Positions 46,694-56,383 of a stretch of DNA of 64,000 nucleotides are shown piece after piece (within the stretch, counting starts at the first letter, position 1; every line of letters starts with the position of its first letter). Position numbers and translations under genes: made by a program. This stretch comes from Frigidibacter oleivorans (GTDB taxonomy: Bacteria > Pseudomonadota > Alphaproteobacteria > Rhodobacterales > Rhodobacteraceae), in NCBI RefSeq assembly GCF_003993775.1, contig NZ_RJRZ01000015.1, positions 1-64,000 on the forward strand, in the 5' to 3' direction. The notes under the pieces are model-generated. The model was not told the DNA's origin and did not search any database. It was given only the letters and a program-made list of their open reading frames with translations.

Positions 46694-46715
46694 GCGGGGG
46701 CGCCGCCGCCCCCGC
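46694..46715. terminator. GC hairpin after bztD
   Basis: A 9-bp perfect stem (GCGGGGGCG at 46694-46702 with 46707-46715) around CCGC, with no T-run. It lies between convergent bztD and sixA. Confidence 0.45.
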
Positions 46716-46804
46716 AACCCCGCGCGGAAGGGGCTGTCTGCCCCTCCCGCGACCCGCCCCGAGGATAGTTCCGCCGACCAGAAGCCGCGCCGGCGATCCG
46801 GGCG

Positions 46805-47299
46805 TCAGGCGACCAGTTCGCGCGGCACCACGAAGTCGAGCGCGGCGCCCGTGCCCCAGTCGGCCGAGGCCCAGCCCTCGCCGCCGAAATCGGCCACCAG
46901 CGTCGCACCCGTCGGGTAATGGGCGAATTCGGCATGGCGGGGCGGGGCCGCCAGCAGGCGCGCGGCGAATTCCGCGATGCCCGGGTTATGGCCCAGCATC
47001 ATCACCGTCTGCCCCGTGGCCTTGCGCAGTTCCGCCAGCATCGCCTGCGCTTCGGCATGATAGAGCGCCGGTACGAACTGTGTCGGCACCTCGCCCAGGC
47101 CCAGCATCTCCAGCGTTTCGCGGGTGCGGGTGGCGCTGGAACACAGCACCTGATCCGGCAGGTAGCCCCGGCTGCGCAGCCAGTGGCCAAGCGCCTCGGC
47201 CGACCGCCGCCCCCGCGCGTTCAGCCTGCGGTCGTGGTCGGCGGCTTCGGGATCGTCCCAGGAGGACTTGGCGTGGCGGATCAGGATCAGGCGGGTCAT
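46805..47299 (-). CDS. sixA: SixA-type histidine phosphatase (phosphoglycerate mutase fold)
   Basis: Removes phosphate from phosphohistidine domains or other phospho-ligands. I start at ATG 47299 ([16 protein letters not shown]), which overlaps the upstream stop by ATGA; the longer frame from 47404 is Arg-rich. The 164 residues have the catalytic RHAKSSW (His9), SSATRTRETLEML and the second histidine in MMLGHNPGIAEFA. No histidine phosphotransferase is nearby, so the partner is unknown. Third gene of the argB unit on the minus strand. Confidence 0.92.
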   Translation of the reverse strand: MTRLILIRHAKSSWDDPEAADHDRRLNARGRRSAEALGHWLRSRGYLPDQVLCSSATRTRETLEMLGLGEVPTQFVPALYHAEAQAMLAELRKATGQTVMMLGHNPGIAEFAARLLAAPPRHAEFAHYPTGATLVADFGGEGWASADWGTGAALDFVVPRELVA

Positions 47300-47958
47300 T
47301 TGGTGTGGAACCGGCTCATGTGATAGGCGGACTGTTCTGGCAACCTGCCATGCGCGTGGCTGACGGGGCAAGCGCGGCGAACATGGCAGCCGCCGGACAG
47401 GCAATCGGCACCTGCCGGGCTGTCGAGAAATGCGTGGCAGCGCGGCAGGTCATAGCCTCCGGCGCCGAGCGCGCCCGCCGGGCAGGCCGACAGGCAGGGC
47501 TGCCCGGCACAGCTGGCGCAGGGCGGGGCGGCGGGCGGGGCCGGCAGGTCCAGCCGGTCCTTCAGCGCGATGGCCCCGCGATAGGAGGCGAAGAGCCCCA
47601 TGCGGTCATGGACCAACAGCGCCACGGGCGAGGGCCAGGCCCGGCCCGAGCGCAGCGCCCAGGCAAAGAAGGGTTTCCACGGGGGCCCGCCGAAGGGGAA
47701 ATGCGCCTTGCCGCCGAACCGGCAGGCCAGCCGTCCCAACGTCCGACGCGACCAGCGGTCGACGGGGTCGGGGCGGCCGTCCAGCCATTCGGGTTGCGCC
47801 GTCAGATGCGCCCAGAACCCCGGTTCGGCCGGCGACAGCAGCAGCAGCGTGCCGGTCGCCTCCGGCAGGCCGTCCCCGGGCCCCGGATGAAAGCCGCCGG
47901 AGATCGCCAGCCTCTCGGCCGCCGCGGCGGCCTCGATGGCGGCAAGGGTCGCGGTCAT
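47296..47958 (-). CDS. 4Fe-4S ferredoxin-like protein (unassigned)
   Basis: A 220-residue soluble protein with an N-terminal region somewhat like the non-cobalamin part of epoxyqueuosine-reductase-type proteins and a C-terminal iron-sulfur segment. Cysteines 147, 150, 155 and 159 form a CxxCx4CxxxCP ferredoxin motif; Cys174, 186, 191 and 197 could bind a second cluster. It lacks the rest of QueG and its C-terminal repeats, so I do not call it queG. It overlaps argB upstream and sixA downstream by ATGA at both ends, a tight three-gene operon whose common purpose is unclear. Confidence 0.72.
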   Translation of the reverse strand: MTATLAAIEAAAAAERLAISGGFHPGPGDGLPEATGTLLLLSPAEPGFWAHLTAQPEWLDGRPDPVDRWSRRTLGRLACRFGGKAHFPFGGPPWKPFFAWALRSGRAWPSPVALLVHDRMGLFASYRGAIALKDRLDLPAPPAAPPCASCAGQPCLSACPAGALGAGGYDLPRCHAFLDSPAGADCLSGGCHVRRACPVSHAHGRLPEQSAYHMSRFHTK

Positions 47959-48848
47959 TTCCGCCGGGGCTTCACCCGCGGTTCGGTGGACCGGATCTGG
48001 CTGCCGGCGCCGTGTTCGGTGAACAGTTCCAGCAGGCAGGCATTCGGCACCCGCCCGTCGACGATGGTGACGGCGCGCACGCCTTCCTCCAGCGCCTTCA
48101 GCGCGGTTTCGGTCTTGGGGATCATGCCGCCGGCGATGGTGCCGTCGGCGATCAGCGCGCGCACATCCTCGGGCGTCAGCTGGGTCAGCACCTCGCCCGC
48201 CTTGTTCTTCACCCCCGCCACGTCGGTCAGCAGCAGCAGCCGGTCCGCCTGCAGCGCGCCGGCGATGGCGCCCGCCGCGGTGTCGCCGTTGACGTTGAAG
48301 GTCTCGTTATCGGCCATGCCCGTCGCCACCGGCGCCACGACGGGGATGATCCCCGCCCCGTAGAGGTCGCGCAGCACCTGCACGTTCATCTCGATCGGCC
48401 GGCCGACGAAGCCCAGTTCCGGGTCGTCCGCCTCGCAGACCATCAGGTCGTCGTCCTTGCCGGAAATGCCGACGGCGCGGCCACCCTCGTCCATGATTGC
48501 TTGCACGATGCGCTTGTTGACCAGCCCGGCCAGCACCATCTCGACCACCTCGACCGTGGCCTTGTCGGTGACGCGCTTGCCGCGGACGAAACGGCTTTCG
48601 ATGCCGAGCTTGCCCAGCAGGTCGTTGATCATCGGGCCGCCGCCATGCACGACGACCGGGTTCAGCCCCACCTGCTGCATCAGCACGATGTCACGGGCGA
48701 ATTCCGCCATCGCCGCGTCGTCGCCCATCGCATTGCCGCCGAACTTCACGACGACCACCGCGCCGGCATAGCGCTGCAGATAGGGAAGCGCCTCGGACAG
48801 CGTCCGGGCGGTGGCGATCCAGTCACGGTCCATGGGCTGCTTTCTCAT
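47955..48848 (-). CDS. argB: Acetylglutamate kinase
   Basis: Phosphorylates N-acetyl-L-glutamate in arginine synthesis. The start is ATG 48848 ([20 protein letters not shown]), 6 bases after GGAG; ATG 48833 is an alternative. The 297 residues match the family. Motifs are [12 protein letters not shown] near the N-terminus, [14 protein letters not shown], the substrate segment with [19 protein letters not shown] and [20 protein letters not shown]. It belongs to the N-terminal-helix class often inhibited by arginine. First gene of argB–Fe-S–sixA; divergent from the SDR gene. Confidence 0.97.
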   Translation of the reverse strand: MRKQPMDRDWIATARTLSEALPYLQRYAGAVVVVKFGGNAMGDDAAMAEFARDIVLMQQVGLNPVVVHGGGPMINDLLGKLGIESRFVRGKRVTDKATVEVVEMVLAGLVNKRIVQAIMDEGGRAVGISGKDDDLMVCEADDPELGFVGRPIEMNVQVLRDLYGAGIIPVVAPVATGMADNETFNVNGDTAAGAIAGALQADRLLLLTDVAGVKNKAGEVLTQLTPEDVRALIADGTIAGGMIPKTETALKALEEGVRAVTIVDGRVPNACLLELFTEHGAGSQIRSTEPRVKPRRK

Positions 48849-48995
48849 CGGGGGCTCCGCAAGGTCGGCCCGAGTGTTAGACGCTTCGCCCCCCGCTGCC
48901 AAGCCCGGGGGACCGAAGGCGCGACCGACGCGGCGGGCCGTTGCGCAGGCGCGGAAAACCTCTAGGCTCCGGTCGGATGGAAACCGGGGTCGGCG

Positions 48996-49736
48996 ATGGC
49001 GGATGACGAAGCGAAGGTGATGCTGCTGACCGGGGCCAGCCGGGGGATCGGCCATGCCACGGTCAAGCGGTTTGCGCGCGAAGGCTGGCGGGTGATCACC
49101 TGCTCGCGCCAGCCCTTTCCCGAACAATGCCCCTGGGGCGGCGGGCGCGACGATCACATCCAGATCGACCTTGCCGACCCGGCCGACACGATCAACGCCA
49201 TCGAGCTGATCCGCGAACGGCTGGACGGCGGGCGGCTGCACGCGCTGGTCAACAATGCCGGCATCTCGCCCAAGGGGCCGAAGGGCGAACGGCTGTCGAC
49301 GCTGTCCACCGACCTGATGACCTGGGGCCACGTCTTCCACGTCAACTTCTTCGCCCCCATCGTGCTGGCGCGCGGCCTGATCGAGGAACTGTCGGCGGCG
49401 CAGGGCGCGGTGGTCAACGTGACCTCGATCGCCGGCAGCCGGGTGCATCCTTTCGCGGGCGCGGCCTATGCCACGTCGAAGGCGGCGCTGGCGGCGCTGA
49501 CGCGCGAGATGGCGCATGACTTCGGCCCGCTCGGGGTGCGCGTCAACGCCATCGCACCCGGCGAGATCGAGACCTCGATCCTGTCGCCCGGCACCGAGAA
49601 GATCGTCGAGACGCTGCCCCTGCGCCGTCTGGGGCAGCCGCGCGAGGTGGCGGACGTGATCTGGTTTCTGTGCAACCCGGCCTCGAGTTATGTCACCGGG
49701 ACCGAGGTGCAGGTGAACGCGGGCCAGCACGTCTGA
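48996..49736 (+). CDS. Short-chain dehydrogenase/reductase (SDR)
   Basis: An NAD(P)-dependent oxidoreductase of the classical SDR group. The 246 residues have the cofactor motif TGASRGIG (12-19), NNAG (in [11 protein letters not shown]), the catalytic Ser in VTSIAGS and YATSK with the catalytic Tyr and Lys. The end shows the common [17 protein letters not shown] pattern. The substrate cannot be told. It diverges from argB across 147 bases and converges on engB. Confidence 0.9.
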   Translation: MADDEAKVMLLTGASRGIGHATVKRFAREGWRVITCSRQPFPEQCPWGGGRDDHIQIDLADPADTINAIELIRERLDGGRLHALVNNAGISPKGPKGERLSTLSTDLMTWGHVFHVNFFAPIVLARGLIEELSAAQGAVVNVTSIAGSRVHPFAGAAYATSKAALAALTREMAHDFGPLGVRVNAIAPGEIETSILSPGTEKIVETLPLRRLGQPREVADVIWFLCNPASSYVTGTEVQVNAGQHV

Positions 49737-49751
49737 CCCGCGTCCCCGCGC

Positions 49752-49778
49752 CGGCTATTCCAGCCCGGCTATTCCAGC
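49752..49778. repeat. 13-bp tandem duplication at the engB stop codon
   Basis: CGGCTATTCCAGC occurs at 49752-49764 and 49766-49778. The right copy contains the engB stop codon and last codons, and the left copy lies just beyond it. Confidence 0.85.
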
Positions 49779-50419
49779 GTAGCGACGATGGCGCGCAAGT
49801 TTTCGATCCCCATGCCCTTTTCGGAACTGGTCAGCACCATTTCGGGATAGGCGGCGGGATGTTTCGACAGCGCGCCCCGCACCTGGTCCAGGACCCGGGC
49901 GCGCTCTTTCTCCGACACCTTGTCGGCCTTGGTCATCACCACCTGAAAGGTGACGGCGGACCGGTCGAGCAGGGCGAGGATTTCCTCGTCCACCGCCTTC
50001 ACCCCGTGGCGGGTGTCGATCAGCACGAAGGCCCGGCGCAGGGTCTGGCGGCCGGCGAGGTAGGATTTCAGCAGCCGCTGCCATTTCTCGACCACCGCCA
50101 CCGGCGCCTCGGCAAAGCCATAGCCGGGCAGGTCGACCAGATAGCGGCTGTCGCCGAGCGCGAAATAGTTGATCTCCTGCGTCCGGCCCGGGGTGTTCGA
50201 GGCGCGGGCGAGGTTCTTGCGCCCGGTCAGGGCGTTGATCAGGCTGGACTTGCCGACATTCGACCGTCCGGCGAAACAGACCTCCAGCCGATCGGGCGGG
50301 GGCAGGCCGTCCATCGCCACGACGCCCTTCACGAAATCGACGGGGCCCGCGAACAGCAGCCGCCCCGCCTCGCGCGCCGCGTCTTCGGGATCGGGGGCCA
50401 GGGGGAAGGGCAGGGTCAT
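49769..50419 (-). CDS. engB: Ribosome biogenesis GTPase EngB (YsxC/YihA)
   Basis: An essential GTPase for late 50S assembly. The 216 residues have G1 GRSNVGKS, the G2 threonine in SNTPGRTQ, G3 DLPGYGFA and G4 TKADKVSE. The start at 50419 overlaps the upstream MOSC gene's stop (ATGA). It is the distal gene of yidC–MOSC–engB, an order seen in Rhodobacteraceae where membrane insertion and ribosome assembly genes travel together with ttcA, yidD, rnpA and rpmH upstream. Confidence 0.95.
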   Translation of the reverse strand: MTLPFPLAPDPEDAAREAGRLLFAGPVDFVKGVVAMDGLPPPDRLEVCFAGRSNVGKSSLINALTGRKNLARASNTPGRTQEINYFALGDSRYLVDLPGYGFAEAPVAVVEKWQRLLKSYLAGRQTLRRAFVLIDTRHGVKAVDEEILALLDRSAVTFQVVMTKADKVSEKERARVLDQVRGALSKHPAAYPEMVLTSSEKGMGIENLRAIVATLE

Positions 50420-51171
50420 TCCAGCACCGCCCGGTCGCCCTGTGCGACCTCGCCCGCCGCGATCACCGTGGCATAGACCCCGAATTCCTGCACGCCCAGC
50501 AGGTCATCCAGCGCCCCCAGCGTATCGGCATCGGACTCGCCCGTTTCGGGATTGCCGGTGGTGGCCTTGCAGCGGCCGATGGGTTCCTCGATCCGCAGCC
50601 GCGCGCCGCCGATTCGCAGCGTGCGGCCGATCCAGGCGCGTTCTTCCCAAGGGGCCAGCCCGTCCAGCCAGATGTTGCCGCGCCAGCGGTGGATCGACAG
50701 GTCCTGCCCCAGATGTGCGGCAAGCGCCGCGTTCGAGGCGAGGTTCTTGATCGAGATCGAGGGGAAGTCGCTGTCGGTCATCGCCTGCCCCGGGGCAGAG
50801 ACCAGCGCCACCGGGCGGAACGGGCCGTCCTGCGGGCTGATCGGGGCCAGCCAGTCGATCAGCCGCACGCCCTCGGTCCCGGGGCGGAAGGTCAGGGGCG
50901 GCAGGTCCGGGTGGGTCAGCCGCATCTCGCCCGCCGCCTCGTCCCACCGCGCTGCAATCGCCATCAGCGTCCGGGTGCGGGCGGCGCGCTGGAACTGGCC
51001 GCACGGCGTCCAGGCCGGGTGGGCCGGATCGAATTTCGACCCGGCATGGGCGACGGCCCAGTGCCGGTCCCAGGGCAGGGCCGCCCCTTCCGAAAGCCGA
51101 ACGGACGCGAGATCCTCGCGTCCGTGGGCCTTGATCGGGTGGCGGACCAGATGCGCGACCGTGGCAGTCAT
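50416..51171 (-). CDS. MOSC domain protein (molybdenum cofactor sulfurase-like)
   Basis: Probably binds or transfers sulfur to the molybdenum cofactor, or acts as a mARC-type reductase. The 251 residues have an N-terminal MOSC_N barrel (TATVAHLVRHPIKAHGRE) and a C-terminal MOSC domain with RWRGNIWLDGLAPWEERAW and the cofactor cysteine Cys201 in GRCKATTGNPETGESDAD. There is no fused iron-sulfur domain. The ORF lies 10 bases after yidC and overlaps engB, so it is embedded in the yidC operon. Confidence 0.9.
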   Translation of the reverse strand: MTATVAHLVRHPIKAHGREDLASVRLSEGAALPWDRHWAVAHAGSKFDPAHPAWTPCGQFQRAARTRTLMAIAARWDEAAGEMRLTHPDLPPLTFRPGTEGVRLIDWLAPISPQDGPFRPVALVSAPGQAMTDSDFPSISIKNLASNAALAAHLGQDLSIHRWRGNIWLDGLAPWEERAWIGRTLRIGGARLRIEEPIGRCKATTGNPETGESDADTLGALDDLLGVQEFGVYATVIAAGEVAQGDRAVLE

Positions 51172-51181
51172 GCGGGGCCGG

Positions 51182-53023
51182 TCATTTCTTCGCCGGGGCG
51201 GCGGGTTCGGCCTTCTTGCGTTTGAACCCGGCCCGGATGTTGCCGAAGAGGTCGGGCCGGTGCCCGTGCATGGTCATGATCAGGTATTGCTGGATGAAGG
51301 TGATGGTGTTGTTCGCGATCCAGTAGAGCACGAGGCCCGAGGCGAAGCCCCCCAGCATGAACATGAAGATCCAGGGCATCCAGGCGAAGATCATCTGCTG
51401 TGCCGGGTCGGCGGGCGCGGGGTTCAGCTTCTGCTGGAACCACATCGAGACGCCGAGGCAGATCGGCAGGATGCCGAGCGAGAAGATGAAGAACAGCGAG
51501 CCCGGTTCCGGCGTGGCATAGGGCAGCAGCCCGAACAGGTTGAGGATCGAGGACGGGTCCGGCGCCGACAGGTCGCGGATCCAGCCGAACCACGGCGCAT
51601 GGCGCAGTTCCAGCGTGACGAAGATCACCTTGTAGAGCGAGAAGAAGATCGGGATCTGCAGCAGCACCGGCAGGCAGCCCGAAGCCGGGTTCACCTTCTC
51701 GCGCTTGTAGAGCGCCATCATCTCCTGCTGGAACTTGGCGCGGTCGTCGCCGGTCTTTTCCTTCAGCTTCTCCATCTCGGGCTGAAGTTCCTTCATCTTC
51801 GCCATCGAGATGTAGGATTTGCGCGCCAGCGGGAAGACGATGGCCTTGATGATCAGCGTCAGCGCGATGATCGCCCAGCCCATGTTGCCGATCACGCCAT
51901 GCAGCCAGTGCAGCAGGATGAAGATCGGCTTGGTCAGGAAGAAGAACCAGCCCCAGTCGATGGAGTCGACGAAGCGGTCGATGCCGACATCGTTCTGGTA
52001 GTGGCGGATCGCCTCCCATTCCTTCGCGCCGGCGAAGAGCATGGTTTCCACCCCCGCGGTCGCGCCCGGCGCGACCTCGACCACCGGCATCCGGGTCTCG
52101 GTCTGGTAGACGGCGGAGTTCGGGACATGCTTGACGACGGCGGTGAAGCTTTCGCCCGGCTTCGGCGCCAGCGCGGTCATCCAGTATTTGTCGGTGAAGC
52201 CGATCCAGCCGTTCTCGGCGACATCGGTGACCTCGACGGCCCCGCCTTCGCGCGCGGACTGTTCCAGTTCCGGCATGTCGTCGTAGTCGATTTCCTGCAG
52301 CGCGCCGTCGGCCATGCGGACGACGCCCTCGTGCAGCACCCAGATGCCCTGCGTCTGCGGCTCGCCATGGCGGGCGATGATGCCATAGGGGGCAAGGCGG
52401 ACGGCGGCGCCGGTGGTGTTTTCCACGGTCTGGCCGATGGTGAAGAGGTAATCCTCGTCGACCGAGATGGTGCGGCGGAAGATCAGGCCCGCGCCATTGT
52501 CCCAGGCCAGCGTGACCGGCTGGCCGGGGGCGAGCGTGGTGCCGCTTTCCTGGGTCCAGACGGTGCGGGCATCCGGCACCGCCTCGGCGGGCAGGCCGCC
52601 GGCCGGCGCCCAGCCATAGACGGCGTAATAGGGCTGCGGCGCGCCGAGCGCGGCCTCGCCCACCGGGGTCAGCAGGCGCACGAGGCCGGAGGCCGGATCC
52701 AGCGTTTCCTTGTAGTCCTTCAGCGACAGGTCGTCGATGCGGCCGCCGGCCAGCGACAGCGAGCCGGTCAGGCGGGGCGTGTCGATGGCGATGCGCGGGG
52801 CGGCGGCGACCTCGACGGCGGCAGGGCTCGTGGCGGCATCGGCGACGGCCGGGGCATCGGCGGGCACGGCAGGCGGGGTGCCCCCTTCGGCCGGGGCGGT
52901 GGCGACGGCCGGCGCGTTCGGGTCCACGGTCGGCTGCGGCGGCGCGAAGACCGTGTACCAGACCAGGATCACCACGAAGGAGAGCACGGTCGCGAGGATG
53001 AGATTCTTGTTCTGATTGTCCAT
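51182..53023 (-). CDS. yidC: Membrane protein insertase YidC
   Basis: Inserts and folds inner-membrane proteins, alone or with SecYEG. The 613 residues have an N-terminal anchor (NLILATVLSFVVILVWYTVF), a low-complexity Ala/Pro/Val linker, the large periplasmic 2A beta domain and the conserved 60KD core from about 370. The core includes the cytosolic coiled-coil loop with ELQPEMEKLKEKTGDDRAKF and NPASGCLPVLLQIPIFFSLY. The C-terminal tail is Lys/Ala-rich. It is transcribed with MOSC and engB; an EAL gene ends 62 bases upstream. Confidence 0.97.
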   Translation of the reverse strand: MDNQNKNLILATVLSFVVILVWYTVFAPPQPTVDPNAPAVATAPAEGGTPPAVPADAPAVADAATSPAAVEVAAAPRIAIDTPRLTGSLSLAGGRIDDLSLKDYKETLDPASGLVRLLTPVGEAALGAPQPYYAVYGWAPAGGLPAEAVPDARTVWTQESGTTLAPGQPVTLAWDNGAGLIFRRTISVDEDYLFTIGQTVENTTGAAVRLAPYGIIARHGEPQTQGIWVLHEGVVRMADGALQEIDYDDMPELEQSAREGGAVEVTDVAENGWIGFTDKYWMTALAPKPGESFTAVVKHVPNSAVYQTETRMPVVEVAPGATAGVETMLFAGAKEWEAIRHYQNDVGIDRFVDSIDWGWFFFLTKPIFILLHWLHGVIGNMGWAIIALTLIIKAIVFPLARKSYISMAKMKELQPEMEKLKEKTGDDRAKFQQEMMALYKREKVNPASGCLPVLLQIPIFFSLYKVIFVTLELRHAPWFGWIRDLSAPDPSSILNLFGLLPYATPEPGSLFFIFSLGILPICLGVSMWFQQKLNPAPADPAQQMIFAWMPWIFMFMLGGFASGLVLYWIANNTITFIQQYLIMTMHGHRPDLFGNIRAGFKRKKAEPAAPAKK

Positions 53024-53085
53024 CGAAGGGACGCCACCTGTCCTGCCAAGGTTCGGGGAGGTTCAACAGAAGGGGGCGTCAAAGG

Positions 53086-54699
53086 TCAAGCGGTTTCACC
53101 CGCGCGGTCCGGGCGGGGCCGGACGGTCGGCAAGAGTTGATCGGCGGGCGCCGCCGCGCGCCCTAGCCCTGGCGGGGCAGGATGCGCAGCGGCTGAGTCC
53201 GGGCGGTTTCGTGCACGCCCCAGCCAGGCCGTCGCCGCCTCGGCCGGCATCGGCCGGGCGATGGCATAGCCCTGGACATGGGCGCAGCCCAGCTGTGCCA
53301 GCACCGTGTGTTCGCCCGCCGTCTCGACCCCTTCGCCCACGCAGTCCAGTTCCAGCCGTTCGGCCAGCGACAGGATCGCCGCGACCATGCGCCGCTGCGC
53401 CGGATCGCTGTCCACCCGGGCGACGAAGCTGCGGTCGATCTTCAGCCGGTTCACCGCGAAGCGCCGGATATGCGCGATCGAGGACTGGCCGGTGCCGAAA
53501 TCGTCGAGGTCGATGCCGCAGCCCATGCCGGCCAGCAGCGCGACGTTGCGCGCCACCACCTCTTGCCCCGCATCGGCGACGACGGTTTCGAGAATCTCCA
53601 CCGTCAGGCGCTGCGGGGCGAGGTCGAATCGGTCCAGTTCCCAACGGATGCGGTCGGGCAGGCGCGCGTCGCGCAGATCCTCGTGGCAGAAGTTCACCGC
53701 GACGCGCGGCACCGCCAGCCCCGCCCGGTCCCAGGCCCGGATCGCGGCAAGCGCCTGTGCGAGCATCGTGTCGCACAGGCGGCCGGACAGGCCGCCCGCC
53801 TGCAGCGCCGGCAGGAAGGCCGCGGGCGAGACGAGGCCGCGGCCCGGATGATCCCATCGCGCCAGGGCCTCCATTCCCGAGACGGCGCCGGTATCGGTGC
53901 ACAGCTGGGGCTGGAAATGCGCGCGGATCTGCCCGGCCTCGAAGGCGCGGGCGATCTCGTCGGGGGCGGGGCCGGCGGGGTCGTCGCGGCGGGCGCGGGC
54001 CGGCAGCCCCAGTTCCGGCCCATAGGCGCGGATCGCCCCCGGCCCGGCCTGCCGTGCCGCCTCGAGCGCCCGGCAGGCCGCGGCCAGCAGGCCGGCGCCG
54101 GTTCGGTCGGGGGCGCGCCCGGCCAGGCAGAAGCCGACGGACAGGGTCGGATGCAGGGTCAGCCCGTCCAGTGCCAGGGGCAGTTCGGCCGCGGTCTGCA
54201 GGCGCGCGGCGATCTGGATCAGGCTTTCGAGGTCGGCCTGCCGCACCGGAGCAAGGCAGACGGCAAGGCGGGGACCGTCGAGCCGGATCACCCCGTCGCC
54301 GCCGCGCAGCGCCGCCCCCAGCCGGTCCGACACGGCGGCAAGGATGCGGTCGCGCGCCGCGGCGCCGTGACGGCGGGCCAGCGCCTCTGCCCCGTCCAGG
54401 GCGAGCGCGAGGCAGGCGGTGCCAAGCCCGTCGCGCGACGCGGCGGCAAGCGCCTTGTCCAGCAGGCATTCGGCGGCGGCCCTTCCCGCGGCGTCCGCAT
54501 CCGGGCCAGCGTCGCCGAACGCATCGCCTGGCGCGGCACCGGGCGCGGTCAGCGCCACCGCCGTGATCGCGCCCACCAGCGCCGCGCCGCCCGCGCCGAA
54601 CCACCAGCCCGCCAGCAGCAGCGCGGGTGCGAAGACGAAAACCTCGGGCCGCCGGACCGCCGCCCGCAGCCGCCGCCGGCTGGCCTGCCAGTTGATCAT
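53086..54699 (-). CDS. EAL-domain cyclic-di-GMP phosphodiesterase with degenerate GGDEF
   Basis: Likely degrades c-di-GMP. The 537 residues have one or two N-terminal hydrophobic segments (about 20-53), a GGDEF-like domain (about 95-230) and an EAL domain (about 245-490). The GGDEF signature is replaced by RLDGPR around 139-144, so cyclase activity is not expected. The EAL domain keeps the catalytic set: FQPQ, EAL at 277-279, Asn336, Glu368/371, Asp399-Asp400 in DLDDFGTG, Lys420, Glu456 and Gln476. The C-terminal 50 residues are Pro/Ala/Arg-rich. It is not obviously part of the yidC operon but is in the same direction. Confidence 0.9.
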   Translation of the reverse strand: MINWQASRRRLRAAVRRPEVFVFAPALLLAGWWFGAGGAALVGAITAVALTAPGAAPGDAFGDAGPDADAAGRAAAECLLDKALAAASRDGLGTACLALALDGAEALARRHGAAARDRILAAVSDRLGAALRGGDGVIRLDGPRLAVCLAPVRQADLESLIQIAARLQTAAELPLALDGLTLHPTLSVGFCLAGRAPDRTGAGLLAAACRALEAARQAGPGAIRAYGPELGLPARARRDDPAGPAPDEIARAFEAGQIRAHFQPQLCTDTGAVSGMEALARWDHPGRGLVSPAAFLPALQAGGLSGRLCDTMLAQALAAIRAWDRAGLAVPRVAVNFCHEDLRDARLPDRIRWELDRFDLAPQRLTVEILETVVADAGQEVVARNVALLAGMGCGIDLDDFGTGQSSIAHIRRFAVNRLKIDRSFVARVDSDPAQRRMVAAILSLAERLELDCVGEGVETAGEHTVLAQLGCAHVQGYAIARPMPAEAATAWLGRARNRPDSAAAHPAPPGLGRAAAPADQLLPTVRPRPDRAGETA

Positions 54700-54785
54700 G
54701 AGCCGTCCCCCGCTGCGCCGGTCGGTCCCGGCAGCGGCAGGTTAGGGACGAAGCGTCAGCACCGGGTTAACCGCGATGGGTGCGA

Positions 54786-55658
54786 TCAGTCGGCGGCCGG
54801 GCGCAGCCGGGGCGGGGCCTCGGCCTCCGCCGCACCACCCAGCATCAGCCCCGCGAAGTCGAACAGCGCCGGGTCGCACAGATGCGAGGGCCGGGCGTTC
54901 ATCAGGGCGCGGAACATCACCTGCCGCCGGCCGGGGGTCCGCGCCTCCCACCCGTCGAGGATCTGCTTGACCTGCTGGCGCTGCAGCCCGTCCTGACTGC
55001 CGCACAGGTCGCAGGGGATGATCGGATAGTTCATCGCCCGGGCGAATTTCTCGCAATCCGCCTCGGCCACGAAGGCGAGCGGACGATACAGGAACAGATC
55101 CCCGTCCTCGTTCACCAGCTTCGGCGGCATCGTCGCCAGCCGCCCGCCATGGAAGAGGTTCATGAAGAACGTCTCGAGGATGTCGTCGCGGTGATGGCCC
55201 AGCACCACGGCGGTGCAGCCCTCCTCGCGCGCGATGCGATAGAGGTTGCCGCGCCGGAGCCGTGAGCACAGCGCGCAATAGGTGCGGTTGGCCGGCACCT
55301 TGTCCACGACGATGGAATAGGTGTCCTGATACTCGATACGGTGGGGCACGCCCATCCTCGTCAGGAACTCGGGCAGCACCGTCGCCGGAAAGCCGGGCTG
55401 GCCCTGGTCGAGGTTGCAGGCCAGCAGGTCCACCGGCAGCAGCCCGCGCCACTGCAATTCGTGCAGAACGGCCAGCAGGGTGTAGCTGTCCTTGCCGCCG
55501 GACAGGCAGACCAGCCATTTGCCGCCGCGTTCCACCATGCCATAGGTCTCGACCGCCTCGCGCACGTTCTGCACGATCCGCTTGCGCAGCTTCTTGAACT
55601 CGGTCGATTTCGGGGCGCCGTGGAACAGCGGGTGGATGTCGTCGGCTTCGTCCAGCAT
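54786..55658 (-). CDS. ttcA: tRNA 2-thiocytidine(32) synthetase TtcA
   Basis: Uses a 4Fe-4S cluster and ATP to thiolate C32 of some tRNAs. The start is ATG 55658 ([20 protein letters not shown]), since the longer frame to 55817 overlaps yidD and is Pro/Arg-rich. The 290 residues have the PP-loop SGGKDS at 53-58, the CALC and CDLC cysteine pairs that hold the cluster, and [19 protein letters not shown]. The stop of yidD lies 1-2 bases upstream, so it is coupled with yidD and rnpA. Confidence 0.95.
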   Translation of the reverse strand: MLDEADDIHPLFHGAPKSTEFKKLRKRIVQNVREAVETYGMVERGGKWLVCLSGGKDSYTLLAVLHELQWRGLLPVDLLACNLDQGQPGFPATVLPEFLTRMGVPHRIEYQDTYSIVVDKVPANRTYCALCSRLRRGNLYRIAREEGCTAVVLGHHRDDILETFFMNLFHGGRLATMPPKLVNEDGDLFLYRPLAFVAEADCEKFARAMNYPIIPCDLCGSQDGLQRQQVKQILDGWEARTPGRRQVMFRALMNARPSHLCDPALFDFAGLMLGGAAEAEAPPRLRPAAD

Positions 55659-55659
55659 G

Positions 55660-55947
55660 TCAGACGTCCTTGCGCGCGGGATCGGGTGCGGGGGCGGGTG
55701 GCGGGGGATGCCGGGGCGGGGAACGGCGGGGCGGCACCGGATCATAGCCCGATCCGCCCCAAGGATGACAGCGGCAGATCCGGCCCGCGGCCAGCGCGGT
55801 GCCGCGGATGCCGCCATGTTCGCGCAGCGCGTCCAGAGCGTATTCCGAACAGGTGGGCTGGAACCGGCAGGATCGCCCCAGCCAGGGGCTGAGCAGCAGC
55901 CGGTAGCCGCGGACGGGCAGGGCGATCAGCGCGGCGAGCGGGGTCAT
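55660..55947 (-). CDS. yidD: Membrane protein insertion efficiency factor YidD
   Basis: A small membrane-associated protein that assists YidC-dependent insertion. The 95 residues have the family motif [20 protein letters not shown] with its three cysteines (including CRCHPWG further on), then a Pro-rich tail. The start overlaps the rnpA stop by ATGA. rpmH-rnpA-yidD are neighbours in most bacteria; here yidC is 2.6 kb further on. Confidence 0.95.
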   Translation of the reverse strand: MTPLAALIALPVRGYRLLLSPWLGRSCRFQPTCSEYALDALREHGGIRGTALAAGRICRCHPWGGSGYDPVPPRRSPPRHPPPPAPAPDPARKDV

Positions 55948-56372
55948 CGCGGACCCTTGCCGCGGCGGCGCTGGCCGTCGCCCGCCGGTGCGGGGTGCTC
56001 GGGCGTGGGGCCGCCCTTGTCGGACCGCTGGGCGTGGACCTGCGCCAGCGCGCGCGTCAGGTCCGACAGGAGGTCGGCGAAGGGCCGGTCGATGGTGGCG
56101 CCGGGCCGTCCCACCAGCACATAGTCCCAGCCTGGCCGCGCGCCGCCCGGCAGCACCGCACGGGCCACTTCGCGCAACCGCCGCTTGGCCCGGTTGCGGG
56201 CGACGGCGTTGCCGATCTTCCGGGAACAGGTGAAGCCGACGCGCACGGATGTGGCGGGGGCGGGCTCGCCCTCGCGCCGCTGGCGGGCCTGCAGCAGGAA
56301 CCCCGGCGCGCCCTGCCGCCGGGCCTGGGCCGCGCGCAGGAAGTCCGCCCTCTGGGTCAGCGTCACGATCAT
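55944..56372 (-). CDS. rnpA: Ribonuclease P protein component
   Basis: Binds RNase P RNA and helps cleave tRNA 5' leaders. I start at ATG 56372 ([20 protein letters not shown]), giving 142 residues; the frame is open upstream to 56537 through a tandem repeat and could give up to 55 extra residues. The conserved [20 protein letters not shown] and RRLREVAR helices are present. The C-terminus is a basic tail ([11 protein letters not shown]) beyond the family core. It overlaps yidD by ATGA and lies 200 bases after rpmH. Confidence 0.93.
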   Translation of the reverse strand: MIVTLTQRADFLRAAQARRQGAPGFLLQARQRREGEPAPATSVRVGFTCSRKIGNAVARNRAKRRLREVARAVLPGGARPGWDYVLVGRPGATIDRPFADLLSDLTRALAQVHAQRSDKGGPTPEHPAPAGDGQRRRGKGPR

Positions 56373-56383
56373 CGGCAGCCCTG

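Noticed and set aside
48849-49730. Long upstream extension of argB on the minus strand
   Set aside because: It is antisense to the SDR gene; the argB start at 48848 has GGAG at proper spacing and the family N-terminus.
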